DNA from: Modicisalibacter sp049808615
GTDB lineage: Bacteria > Pseudomonadota > Gammaproteobacteria > Pseudomonadales > Halomonadaceae
Direction: 5' to 3'
DNA: 64,000 bases
Assembly (NCBI RefSeq): GCF_049808615.1
Contig: NZ_JBNCAN010000017.1
Coordinates: forward strand, 1 to 64,000
The position numbers and the translations under genes were made by a program. The notes below the pieces were generated by a model. The model was not told the DNA's origin. It did no database searches and was given only the letters and a program-made list of their open reading frames with translations. Positions 36,717 to 45,264 of this stretch are shown here, in pieces (position 1 is the first letter of the stretch; every line of letters starts with the position of its first letter).

Positions 36717-37559
36717 GTGGCAGAGAGCAAACGCAAACCGGTGGGGCGCCCAGCGGGTCCCGCCACCAAAGGGGGTGGCGGCCATAGTCAATCGCTGGTA
36801 CGTGGATTGACGATTCTCGAGGAGCTGGCGGCCACTCCCGCAGGGCTGGGCCTTTCCGATATTGCGCAGATCGTAGGGCTGGCGCCTTCCACGACCCATC
36901 GGCTACTTCAGGCGTTGTACAAGCAAGGCTTTATTACCCAGGACGCCGATCTTGGTTTATGGAAGATCGGCGTCAAGACCTTTCAGATCGGCAATACCTT
37001 CCTTGAAGCGCGGGATTATGTCGCCACGGCGCGCCCCTTCCTGCGTCAATTGACCCAGGAAAGTGGTGAAACCGCCAATATGGGCATTCGCGACGATGGC
37101 ATGGCGGTGTTTCTTGCCCAGAGCGAATCGCCTCAGATGATGCGCATGATCACTCGACTGGGGTCTCGCGCCCCGCTACACGCCTCGGGCATCGGCAAGG
37201 CGCTACTCGCTTGGCTACCGGAACGCGAGATCGAACGCATCCTGCAGACTCGCGGCCTCAACCGGGTGACGGAGAATACCCTGGATACGCCTGCCCGCTT
37301 ACATCAGGGCCTGGCGCAAATTCGCCGCCAAGGCTATGCCTGTGATCGCCAGGAGCATGCTATCGGACTCAATTGCGTGGCCGCGTCGATTCACGATGAG
37401 CATGGCGCGCCCCTGGCGGCCATTTCGGTCTCGGGCCCGGTAGCACGCATTCCCGAATCGCGTCTTGTGGAACTTGGCGGCCTGGTAGGACGTGCTGCCC
37501 GCGAGATCACGCTGCAGATTGGAGGTCGCCTACCTCAGCTCGAAGAGGCCACGCAGTAG
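36717..37559 (+). CDS. IclR-family transcriptional regulator, AllR-like
   Basis: A regulator of about 280 residues with a basic tail, a helix-turn-helix (LGLSDIAQIVGLAPSTTHRL) and the IclR ligand domain (LGSRAPLHASGIGKALLAWL, DRQEHAIGLNCVAASIHDE). Its neighbours and operator type resemble E. coli AllR, which senses glyoxylate/allantoin, but identity with AllR is inferred. I prefer the GTG start with AGGAG upstream; an ATG nine codons earlier has no ribosome site. Its likely sites are at gcl, at its own gene and at the NCS2 permease. Confidence 0.88.
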   Translation: MAESKRKPVGRPAGPATKGGGGHSQSLVRGLTILEELAATPAGLGLSDIAQIVGLAPSTTHRLLQALYKQGFITQDADLGLWKIGVKTFQIGNTFLEARDYVATARPFLRQLTQESGETANMGIRDDGMAVFLAQSESPQMMRMITRLGSRAPLHASGIGKALLAWLPEREIERILQTRGLNRVTENTLDTPARLHQGLAQIRRQGYACDRQEHAIGLNCVAASIHDEHGAPLAAISVSGPVARIPESRLVELGGLVGRAAREITLQIGGRLPQLEEATQ

Positions 37560-37595
37560 GCCTGCGTTCTTTTCCAAGAGCAAAGGAGCGTGCCA

Positions 37596-38039
37596 TCATT
37601 CGAGAAGATCGACCGCATCCTGGGCGATCGTCTCGGCACTGGGGCAGAAGGCACCACAGGCCGCGGCATCCGCATGACTGCGCAGCACCTGCCAACAACG
37701 CCCTTTAATCGGGCATCCATGGCAGGCCTTGCGCAATGCCGCCAGCGTTTCGGCGCGGGTGTCGTAATCCTCTTCCGTCAGGCCGAAACGCGCAAGCATG
37801 GCCGGCAATAGCGTTCTGGCCGCGTCGAACGTGGGTAAAGTGTCTTGGGACAGAATGGCCTCGACGGCACGCTCGAAATTTGGATTCAACGGTGCTTCAA
37901 GATCGCTGATCAACTCATTGAGTGCCACGGGTTCCAGCAGTGCCATTTGGTGCACGATGCCAGGCCCCTGAACATGCTCCGTGAAACTCTCGCGGGCGTC
38001 CGAGTTTGGCGCTTGTGGGGAATGCCGTTGAGTGGTCAT
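37596..38039 (-). CDS. small cysteine-containing protein, DUF6455-like
   Basis: A 147-residue protein whose C-terminal half has the cysteine pattern ACHGCPIKGRCWQ followed by ACGAFCPSAETI, reminiscent of DUF6455-type proteins. I do not know a function. The pattern suggests metal or cofactor binding. The first half (LEPVALNELISDLEAPLNPN) has no recognisable domain. The ATG with AGGAG is used; an earlier frame start adds eleven codons. It is convergent with the IclR gene and upstream of pyrX on the same strand. Confidence 0.7.
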   Translation of the reverse strand: MTTQRHSPQAPNSDARESFTEHVQGPGIVHQMALLEPVALNELISDLEAPLNPNFERAVEAILSQDTLPTFDAARTLLPAMLARFGLTEEDYDTRAETLAALRKACHGCPIKGRCWQVLRSHADAAACGAFCPSAETIAQDAVDLLE

Positions 38040-38112
38040 GGTACATCTCCTGTTGATGTCCCTGAGTATCAACGACCTGGCAAATCACTCATTGATTCGC
38101 ATCAATGTAGCG

Positions 38113-39414
38113 TCAATCCTTCACGCTGAAGCGTATCTTCCCACCCCCTAGGGTCAACACACAGCGCCCACTCACTGACTGGCCCAATAGAGGCGTATTC
38201 AGTCCCGCCGAGTGAAGTGTCGTGCTCTCCGGCGTCCAACGACGCGTCGGATCGAAGACGGCCAGATCTGCCACCTCACCTGGCTGTAGGCTGCCGGGCT
38301 GCAGACCCAGTACTCGAGCCGGCCCCAGAGTAAGACAATCGATCAACCGGGGCAGGTCGAAGGCTCCTTCCTCGATCAGAGTCTGACCTTGGGCCCAAAC
38401 AGTTTCCAGGCTGCTCATGCCCGGCTCCGAGGCCGCAAAGGGGGCCATCTTGGCCGCCTGCTCGTGAGGCAGATGACCACTGACGATGGCATCGATCACA
38501 CCATGCTTCACGCCGTCGCGCAAAGCGTCACGGTCTGCCCCGGTGCGTAGCGGGGGTTGCAGATGAAAGCGAGTATCGAAGCCTTCCAGGGCGGCATCGC
38601 TCCAATGTAAATGGGCCATGGTCACATCACAGGTCACTGGCAACCCACGCTGCTTGGCGTCCTCGATCAACATGACGCTGCGCGCACAGGAGAGATGGGC
38701 GGCATGAGCGCGCACGCCGGTCTGCTCGATCAGCAATAGCCACTGGGCCAACGCCGTGGTCTCGGCGGTAGTGGGGATGCCGGGCAACCCCAGCCGCGAA
38801 GCCACACTGCCCTCGTGGGCGCAGCCACCCGTCGCTAGCGCCGCGTCTTCGGGATGAAAGATCACGGGAATGTCGAAGGTCGCGGCATATTCCAGGCAGC
38901 GGCGCAGTACCCGCGTATCCGCCAGTGGTCGGCGCAGATTGGTCAGAGCTACGCACCCCGCGCTCTTGAGACCGGCCATGTTGGCCAGCAATTGGCCTTC
39001 CAATCCTTGGGTCAATGCCCCCAGGGGAATCAGATGCACTCCATCGATTTCGGCGGCGCGATCGCGCAGGGTGCGTACATGAGCCGCACTATCGAGTACC
39101 GGGCTGGTGTCCGGACGTGGCGCGATACGCGTATAGCCGCCCGCCAGAGCGGCGGCGGATTCACTGTCGAGACTGCCCTTGTAGCGTGGTCCCGGCTCGC
39201 GCAAGTGGGCGCCGATATCGACAAGCCCTGGAGTGATCACGCAGCCACTGACATCTCGATGCAAAAGCGATGCTTTCTCGGCATGCTCGAGCGTCACGAT
39301 CCGCCCCGCCTCGATCGCCAGATCGAGGCGGGTATCGACACCACTGGCAGGATCGATCAGACGGGCACCGGTGAGAAGAACGGAGGCAGGAATAACGGAA
39401 CTATCGGCACTCAT
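38113..39414 (-). CDS. pyrX: inactive dihydroorotase homologue (PyrC'), partner of aspartate carbamoyltransferase
   Basis: A 433-residue amidohydrolase-fold protein resembling dihydroorotase, but the metal site is broken. The usual HxH before LREPG reads DIGAHLREPG (first His is Gly68), and the catalytic aspartate position in the DHAPH segment reads SGHLPHE. In pseudomonads such a non-catalytic PyrC' is needed to assemble PyrB. There it directly follows pyrB; here it is 3.3 kb further on the same strand, with four other genes between. Confidence 0.85.
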   Translation of the reverse strand: MSADSSVIPASVLLTGARLIDPASGVDTRLDLAIEAGRIVTLEHAEKASLLHRDVSGCVITPGLVDIGAHLREPGPRYKGSLDSESAAALAGGYTRIAPRPDTSPVLDSAAHVRTLRDRAAEIDGVHLIPLGALTQGLEGQLLANMAGLKSAGCVALTNLRRPLADTRVLRRCLEYAATFDIPVIFHPEDAALATGGCAHEGSVASRLGLPGIPTTAETTALAQWLLLIEQTGVRAHAAHLSCARSVMLIEDAKQRGLPVTCDVTMAHLHWSDAALEGFDTRFHLQPPLRTGADRDALRDGVKHGVIDAIVSGHLPHEQAAKMAPFAASEPGMSSLETVWAQGQTLIEEGAFDLPRLIDCLTLGPARVLGLQPGSLQPGEVADLAVFDPTRRWTPESTTLHSAGLNTPLLGQSVSGRCVLTLGGGKIRFSVKD

Positions 39415-39711
39415 GGCGGCTCTCTTGATCGATAATGATTGGTGGCAATAGCTGACATCATGCGGCCTCGTCGGGCGAGACCGGCAACAGTATAACGTAG
39501 CCGCCTCGTCATGAATTCACGACGCGTTCTTTGCATCCAGGCAGCCACGCGCAGACAACCGAGCATCACCATGGCCAGGGCATTTGTCCGATCGTTGGAT
39601 CCGATTGACGGTTGATCAAGCCATGAAAATAAAGTCTGCAACCTTTCATTACGCGAAACATACAGACGCATTTAGTTAGCCTGCTACTTTTGAGAAAGGA
39701 GGAGAAATCCT

Positions 39712-40851
39712 ATGACAAAAAATGAAGAAGCGCTTTCGGACGACATCGATCAGGCCCCCGATAACAAGGAGCGTCATACCGCTCTAGTATTACAGGGCGG
39801 CGGCGCCCTGGGCGCCTATCAGGCCGGTGCCTATGAGGCATTGATGGAAAACGGCTATACCCCGAACTGGGTGGCGGGTATCTCCATCGGCAGTATCAAT
39901 GCAGCCATCATCGCCGGCAATCCGCCGGATCAGCGTATCGAGAAGCTACGCGCCTTCTGGGAAAAGATTACCGCGACCCTGAATCTGTCGGCACCGAGCG
40001 GGGATTTTCCCCGTGGGCTGTTCAATGCCTACAATGCCTGGGCCGTGATGCTTCTTGGCGTCTCCTCGTTCTTCAAGCCGCGCTTCCCTCAGCCGTTCCT
40101 GCTGTTCAGTGGCGCGCAAGGCGCGACCAGTTTCTACGATACGTCGCCGCTATACGATACCTTGGAAGCCCTGATCGACTTCGACCGCATCAACACCGGA
40201 GAAACCCGCTTGTCTCTAGGGGCCGTCAATATCGAAACGGGCAATTTCATCTACTTCGACAATGCTCGCCAACGCATCGGCCCCGAGCACGTCATGGCCA
40301 GCGGCGCTCTGCCCCCGGCGTTGCCGCCGGTGGAGGTGGACGGCGAGTTCTACTGGGATGGCGGCCTGGTCTCGAATACGCCGCTCAGTCATGTGCTGCA
40401 ACAGTCCAGGGACAGGGACATGCTGATATTCCAGATCGATCTGTGGAATGCCCGGGGCACCGTGCCGCGCAATCTGCTGGAAGTCCAGGACAGACAAAAG
40501 GAGATCAGCTATTCGAGCCGCACTCGAACGGTGACCGATGCCTATCGCCGCGAACTGGAATTGCGTCGGGCCATTGCCGAGATTGCCGAGCACTTGCCCG
40601 AGGCCACGCGCAGGGATCCGGCGCTGCAGGACTATCTTGCGCTGGGTGAACGTCGCAGCGTGGACATCGTGCATCTGATCTACAAGCGCAAGCGCTATGA
40701 ATCCCTGGCCAAGGACTTCCAGTTTTCGCGCGCTTCCATGCAGGAGCATTGGCAGGACGGTTATCAGGACGTGACTCGCGAAATTGGGATGCCCGACTGG
40801 CTTGCACCTGTGGAGATGGACAAGGGAATCCGGGTCTTCGACCCTTACTGA
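39712..40851 (+). CDS. patatin-like phospholipase with DUF3734
   Basis: A 379-residue lipid acyl hydrolase. The oxyanion loop GGGALGAYQAG, the nucleophile motif GISIGS, and the dyad aspartate in DGGLVSNTPL are all present. The C-terminal third (from YSSRTRTVTDAYRRELELRR) fits DUF3734. It has a strong GGAGGAG site. It is followed by a truncated dehydrogenase gene 20 bases on. Relatives lie next to 3-hydroxybutyrate dehydrogenase genes, which suggests a role in polyhydroxyalkanoate or membrane-lipid turnover. Confidence 0.9.
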   Translation: MTKNEEALSDDIDQAPDNKERHTALVLQGGGALGAYQAGAYEALMENGYTPNWVAGISIGSINAAIIAGNPPDQRIEKLRAFWEKITATLNLSAPSGDFPRGLFNAYNAWAVMLLGVSSFFKPRFPQPFLLFSGAQGATSFYDTSPLYDTLEALIDFDRINTGETRLSLGAVNIETGNFIYFDNARQRIGPEHVMASGALPPALPPVEVDGEFYWDGGLVSNTPLSHVLQQSRDRDMLIFQIDLWNARGTVPRNLLEVQDRQKEISYSSRTRTVTDAYRRELELRRAIAEIAEHLPEATRRDPALQDYLALGERRSVDIVHLIYKRKRYESLAKDFQFSRASMQEHWQDGYQDVTREIGMPDWLAPVEMDKGIRVFDPY

Positions 40852-40870
40852 TCAACATAAGGAGAACGAC

Positions 40871-41008
40871 ATGACACCTGATGGAAAGGTAGCGGTTATC
40901 ACCGGCAGGATCGGCGGCATCGGCTATCGGGTGGTCGAGCGTTTCGTCGAGACGGCGGACGGGTAGCCATCGCCGACGTGGACAGCGCGAGATCGTTTCG
41001 GTGCAACA
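40871..41008 (+). pseudogene. remnant of a short-chain dehydrogenase (possibly 3-hydroxybutyrate dehydrogenase)
   Basis: A ribosome site AAGGAGAAC precedes MTPDGKVAVITGRIGGIG, the SDR cofactor-binding start. The frame stops after 31 codons. A shifted frame continues with GGRVAIADVDSAR, the next conserved SDR strand, then similarity ends. So a frameshift and a large deletion have left only about 45 codons. Confidence 0.7.
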
Positions 41009-41094
41009 CATGCTCACGGCTCTGACGCTGCCGCTAGGAAGGGTTGTGCACGACTATCTGGCTTGACTGCTCCAACCTCCTTGGGCGGCCTCAC

Positions 41095-41550
41095 TCACCT
41101 GAATTGGCTCAGTACCAACGAGTAATGCTCGAACGCGGTAATCTTCTGCCAGCCCAGGGACTCGTAGAGTGCTTTTGCAGCATGATTTTCCACCTGCGTG
41201 GCAAGGCGCATCTCACCGACACCGTTCGCTTCGCAATGGGAGCGGGCAGCCTCGAGCAAGGTTCGACCAACTCCCTGGCGGCGTGCCTTCTGAACGACGA
41301 ACAGATCGTTGAGGATCCAGCGCTCGCCAAAGCGCACCGTATTCGGCGTCGGGAACAGCTGGGTAAACCCCAGCAGCCGATTCTGCTCATCAACGGCCAG
41401 CAGAATCACCGAATCCCTGCGCTCGAAACGTACCCTGAGGAAGTCCCGCGCTTGCTCCGAGTCAGGAGATTGCCTGTAGAAGTGGCGATAATCCTCGAGT
41501 AGCGGCAGCAGGGTATCGAGATCATCACTTGTCGCAAGACGGATTTGCAT
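41095..41550 (-). CDS. GNAT-family N-acetyltransferase
   Basis: A 151-residue acetyl-CoA-dependent acyltransferase. It has the beta4/alpha3 acetyl-CoA motif VQKARRQGVGRTLLEAARSH and the C-terminal VENHAAKALYESLGWQ. The ATG has GGGGAG eight bases upstream; a longer frame adds 45 unlikely residues. The substrate is unknown. It sits alone between the SDR remnant and an SDR oxidoreductase gene. Confidence 0.88.
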   Translation of the reverse strand: MQIRLATSDDLDTLLPLLEDYRHFYRQSPDSEQARDFLRVRFERRDSVILLAVDEQNRLLGFTQLFPTPNTVRFGERWILNDLFVVQKARRQGVGRTLLEAARSHCEANGVGEMRLATQVENHAAKALYESLGWQKITAFEHYSLVLSQFR

Positions 41551-41703
41551 GCGAAAACTCCCCGGAAAAAGGTTCGACACGGCAGAAGCGGCCTTGCAAC
41601 ACGAGACGCTCGGGCAGCTTCGCACCTTGCCAATCGGGTACGACAGCACCAACCGACCCATTACTTGGAGAATGGCGGCTGCCATGATTCGATGAGTCGC
41701 CTG

Positions 41704-42558
41704 TCATGTATTCAGCACCACCCCGCCGTTGAGATGCAGCGTCTGGCCGGTCATGTAGGAGGATTCCTCGCAGGCCAGGTAGACGTAGGCCGGTCCCATC
41801 TCGCTGGGCTGTCCGGCGCGGTTCATGGGTACCTGACCACCGAAGCCCTGCACTTTCTCCTGGTCAAAGCTGGCCGGGATCAGCGGCGTCCATACCGGAC
41901 CGGGGGCGACGGCGTTGACGCGAATGCCCTTGTCCACCAGAGAGACCGCCAGCGAGCGCATGAATCCCTGAATGGCCCCCTTGGTGGTGGTGTAGTCGAT
42001 CAGGGTATTGTTGCCCTTGAAAGCGTTGATCGAAGAGGTGGCGATGATGGTGTCACCCTCACGCATGTGCGGCAAGGCTGCCTTGGCCATGTAGAAGTGG
42101 CTATGAATGTTGGTCTGGAAGGTGCGGTGCCACTGCTCGTCGGGGATCTGGGTGACATCGTCCCAGTCGTACTGCTCGGCGGCATTGTTCACCAGGATGT
42201 TGAGCTTGCCGAATTCTTTCAGCGCCCTATCGACGACTTCACGACAAAAGCCGGGATCACCGACGTCGCCTTTCAGAATAAGACAGCGACGCCCTTCCGC
42301 CTCGACCAGGGCCCGGGTGTCCTCGGCGTCGCGATCCTCGTCGAGGTAGACGAGCACGCAGTCGGCGCTCTCCCGGGCATAATGCAGGGCCACGGCGCGC
42401 CCGATGCCGCTGTCGCCACCGGTGATGATCGCCACCTTGTCCTTGAGCTTGTCGGCGCCACGATAGCTGGCGCGGATGAACTCCGGCTCGGGCCGCATGG
42501 CGTACTCGTCGCCGGGTTGCTTGTGCTGTTCCTGTGGGGGTTGCTGCTGATCCGTCAT
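41704..42558 (-). CDS. SDR-family oxidoreductase, general-stress type
   Basis: A 284-residue NAD(P)-dependent dehydrogenase. The Gln/Pro-rich N-terminal extension (QQQPPQEQHKQPGDE) is typical of the YhdF/YghA-like subgroup. Cofactor motif TGGDSGIGRAV, NNAAEQ, the serine in SSINAF and the YTTTK catalytic pair are all present. The physiological substrate is not known; the subgroup is often linked to salt or oxidative stress. It is on the pyr strand but 136 bases from pyrB. Confidence 0.88.
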   Translation of the reverse strand: MTDQQQPPQEQHKQPGDEYAMRPEPEFIRASYRGADKLKDKVAIITGGDSGIGRAVALHYARESADCVLVYLDEDRDAEDTRALVEAEGRRCLILKGDVGDPGFCREVVDRALKEFGKLNILVNNAAEQYDWDDVTQIPDEQWHRTFQTNIHSHFYMAKAALPHMREGDTIIATSSINAFKGNNTLIDYTTTKGAIQGFMRSLAVSLVDKGIRVNAVAPGPVWTPLIPASFDQEKVQGFGGQVPMNRAGQPSEMGPAYVYLACEESSYMTGQTLHLNGGVVLNT

Positions 42559-42693
42559 GTGCGGTCACTCCTGTGGTGCACTGAATGAGGGCCGGCGCCT
42601 GCATCCATCGGCGCCGGCTACCGTCGAGGATAGAATTAGCAAGATAGAAGAGCCCTGCCCGGTTCGACAAGCGTGGCCGCCAGTCGTCTGCCT

Positions 42694-43692
42694 CTAGCGT
42701 CGAGACCGCGCCTGGGTCTGCCCGCTGACCGCCATGGACAGCACCGCCATGCGCACGGCGATGCCGTTGGTGACCTGATCAAGAATCACCGCGCGCGATC
42801 CGTCGGCCACGGCGGACTCGATCTCGACCCCACGATTGATCGGCCCCGGGTGCATGACGATGGCCTCTGGGTGAGCCCAGGCCAGGCTCTCCTGAGTCAG
42901 GCCGTAATAGCGGTAGAACTCGCCCTCCGAGGGCAGCAGCGCGCCGTCCATACGCTCCTTTTGCAGGCGCAGGGCGATTACCACATCGACGTCCTGCAAG
43001 CCTTCCTCCAGGCGGGTGAAGACCCGGCAGCGCCAATCCTCGACGTCCACCGGCAGCAGGGTACGTGGTGCGATGACGCGAATTTCCGCCGCTCCCAGAG
43101 TGTTGAGCGCCAGCACCTGGGAGCGGGCCACCCGGGAGTGCAGGATGTCGCCGATGATCGCCACCTTGAGGTTCTCGAAAGCACCCTTGGCCCGGCGGAT
43201 GGTCAGCATGTCGAGCATCGCCTGGGTGGGATGCGCATGGCGCCCGTCGCCGGCGTTGATGATCGCCACGTTGGGCGTGACCTGGCTGGCGATGAAGTGG
43301 GCGGCCCCGGAATCCGAATGACGCACCACGAAGGCATCCGCCTGCATCGCCTCGAGATTCTGCAGGGTGTCGAGCAGGGTTTCGCCCTTGGCGGTGGAGG
43401 AGGTCTGGATGTCCAAGTTGAGCACGTCCGCCGAGAGGCGCTTGGCGGCCAGCTCGAAGGTTGCCCGGGTACGGGTGGAGTTCTCGAAGAACAGATTGGC
43501 CACGGTGCGCCCGCGCAGCAGTGGCACCTTCTTGACCTGGGCATCCTGTACGCCACGAAAGCTGTCGGCGGTATCGAGGATTTCGGTCAACAGCGCCTTG
43601 GGCAGCCCTTCGATGTCGATGAAGTGGCGCAAACGGCCATCGCCGGTGAGCTGGACCCGGGCCGCGGCATTGGATGAGGTGGATGCGATCAC
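42694..43692 (-). CDS. pyrB: aspartate carbamoyltransferase catalytic subunit
   Basis: Joins carbamoyl phosphate and aspartate in pyrimidine synthesis. The 332-residue protein has the carbamoyl-phosphate motif FFENSTRTRATFE, then VVRHSDSGAAHF, INAGDGRHAHPTQAMLD, and MHPGPINRGVEI. It lacks a pyrI partner nearby, fitting the class that uses the inactive dihydroorotase PyrC'. It overlaps pyrR by ATGA. Confidence 0.96.
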   Translation of the reverse strand: MIASTSSNAAARVQLTGDGRLRHFIDIEGLPKALLTEILDTADSFRGVQDAQVKKVPLLRGRTVANLFFENSTRTRATFELAAKRLSADVLNLDIQTSSTAKGETLLDTLQNLEAMQADAFVVRHSDSGAAHFIASQVTPNVAIINAGDGRHAHPTQAMLDMLTIRRAKGAFENLKVAIIGDILHSRVARSQVLALNTLGAAEIRVIAPRTLLPVDVEDWRCRVFTRLEEGLQDVDVVIALRLQKERMDGALLPSEGEFYRYYGLTQESLAWAHPEAIVMHPGPINRGVEIESAVADGSRAVILDQVTNGIAVRMAVLSMAVSGQTQARSRR

Positions 43693-44210
43693 GAGGCCTC
43701 CTGAGGACGCGGCACCAAAGACAGGGAAAGCGGCTCGGGCCCAGATAGCTTGACACGATCACCGGCAGCCAATTCGAGATGGGCACCGCAGATGTCCGGC
43801 TGGATCGGCAGCTCGCGGCCCGGCAGCGATATCAACGCGGCCAATAGCACGCAGCGCGGACGCCCGTAATCGAATAGCTCGTTGAGGGCGGCTCGGATGG
43901 TGCGCCCGGACATCACGACATCATCGACCAGTATCAGATCACGCTCGTTGACATCGAAGGGCAGGTGGCTGGTGCGAATGGTCTCCGGCAACCCCTGATG
44001 GCTGAAATCATCGCGCCAGAAACCAATGTCCAGCGTGCCCGGCATGGTGGACAAGGCCAGGCGTCGATGCAGGACATCGGCGATCCACACGCCACCGGTG
44101 TGAATACCCACTAGAGCGAGCCGCTGACGATCCAGGCCCCGCTCGCTGATGGCTGCCTCGAGCTCAGCGACCATGGCATCGAGCAGCGGTGGAATCTCGG
44201 GAAGTGTCAT
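43689..44210 (-). CDS. pyrR: bifunctional pyr regulator / uracil phosphoribosyltransferase
   Basis: A 173-residue type I phosphoribosyltransferase with the PRPP-binding loop LILVDDVVMSGRTIRAALNE and GIHTGGVWIADVL. PyrR proteins control pyr expression or make UMP from uracil. It is coupled to pyrB by ATGA overlap and lies 27 bases after ruvX. No PyrR-binding attenuator is evident in the short upstream gap. Confidence 0.94.
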   Translation of the reverse strand: MTLPEIPPLLDAMVAELEAAISERGLDRQRLALVGIHTGGVWIADVLHRRLALSTMPGTLDIGFWRDDFSHQGLPETIRTSHLPFDVNERDLILVDDVVMSGRTIRAALNELFDYGRPRCVLLAALISLPGRELPIQPDICGAHLELAAGDRVKLSGPEPLSLSLVPRPQEAS

Positions 44211-44237
44211 CTACGGGCAGTCCTTTTTCAAAAGAGG

Positions 44238-44693
44238 TTAGCGATAGGCTTCACGACCGGGCAAACCCTCGCGTTGGGCGAACCAGCCCTCGAGAATCAA
44301 CTGGGCGGCCAGTCCGTCGACGCCGTCGTCGCGATAATTGCCACGATGCCCTGCTTCCCTGGCAATCGCCTTGGCCTCACGGGTCGAGCCCCGCTCGTCG
44401 ACCATTTCACAGGGCTTGCCATAGCGCCCATAAAGGCGCTTGCCGAACTTGCGCGCCCGAGTACTCATCTCGGACTCGCTGCCATCCATGTTGAGCGGTA
44501 GCCCGACGACGAACAGATCCGGCCCCCACTCCTCTATCAGTTTCGAGACGGCATTCCAGTCGGGAATGCCGTCTCGGGCAGGCAACGGCGCAAGCGCCGT
44601 GGCCCTGGCCACAAGCTCATGCCCCACCGCCACGCCGATGCGCCGGGTGCCGAAGTCGAAGGCCAGCACCTGGCGACTACCCGAGCCTGACAT
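44238..44693 (-). CDS. ruvX: Holliday junction resolvase-like / pre-16S rRNA nuclease
   Basis: A 151-residue RNase-H-like protein of the YqgF/RuvX family. The first catalytic aspartate is in LAFDFGTRRIGVAVG, the second acidic residue in VDERGSTREA, and DGVDGLAAQLILEGWF is at the end. It matures the 16S rRNA 5' end in E. coli. Its start overlaps the yqgE stop. Confidence 0.95.
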   Translation of the reverse strand: MSGSGSRQVLAFDFGTRRIGVAVGHELVARATALAPLPARDGIPDWNAVSKLIEEWGPDLFVVGLPLNMDGSESEMSTRARKFGKRLYGRYGKPCEMVDERGSTREAKAIAREAGHRGNYRDDGVDGLAAQLILEGWFAQREGLPGREAYR

Positions 44694-45250
44694 CAGCTAT
44701 GGCCCGCCTGACTGGTCATCAGATTCAGGTCGACCCCAAGAATCCCTGCCGCGGCGCTGAGGCGCTGCTCCGGTGGCAGATCGAAAAGCACGCCGGGCTG
44801 CGCTTCGACGGTCAGCCAGGTATTGTCCAGCAGCTCCTTCTCGAGCTGTCCCGCTTCCCAGCCACAGCAGCCCAGGCAGACCAGGAACTTCTCCGGTCCC
44901 TTGCCTGCGGCGATCGCCTGAAGCATGTCCATGGAGGTGGTCAGAGCGACATCATCGGACACCTGCAGGCTGGAATCCCAGGGTTGGCTGCTGCCAAGAT
45001 GCAGAATAAAGCCACGATCCTTATGGGTCGGGCCACCGTAATGCACCGGCATGTTACGGGACTGACATTCCGAGGCGTCGAGATCGAGCTGCTCGAGCAG
45101 GTTATCCAGGGTCAGCTCCAATGGATGATTGACGATGACTCCCATGGTGCCATTATCGTCATGGTCACATAGAAAACTCAGGCTGCCGGCAAAATGGGGG
45201 TCTTCAAGATGCGGCATCGCCAGTAAGAAATGATTGCGAAAGCTTTGCAT
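44693..45250 (-). CDS. yqgE: YqgE/AlgH family protein (UPF0301)
   Basis: A 185-residue protein with the family start FRNHFLLAMPHLEDPHFAGS, then GVIVNHPLELTLDNLLEQ and KFLVCLGCCGWEAGQLEKEL. The molecular function is not established; in Pseudomonas AlgH affects alginate and other secondary products. The ATG with AGGGAGG upstream is used; a TTG six codons earlier is less likely. It is part of the gshB-tonB-yqgE-ruvX-pyrR-pyrB run. Confidence 0.93.
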   Translation of the reverse strand: MQSFRNHFLLAMPHLEDPHFAGSLSFLCDHDDNGTMGVIVNHPLELTLDNLLEQLDLDASECQSRNMPVHYGGPTHKDRGFILHLGSSQPWDSSLQVSDDVALTTSMDMLQAIAAGKGPEKFLVCLGCCGWEAGQLEKELLDNTWLTVEAQPGVLFDLPPEQRLSAAAGILGVDLNLMTSQAGHS

Positions 45251-45264
45251 GGGCCTCCCTGGCG

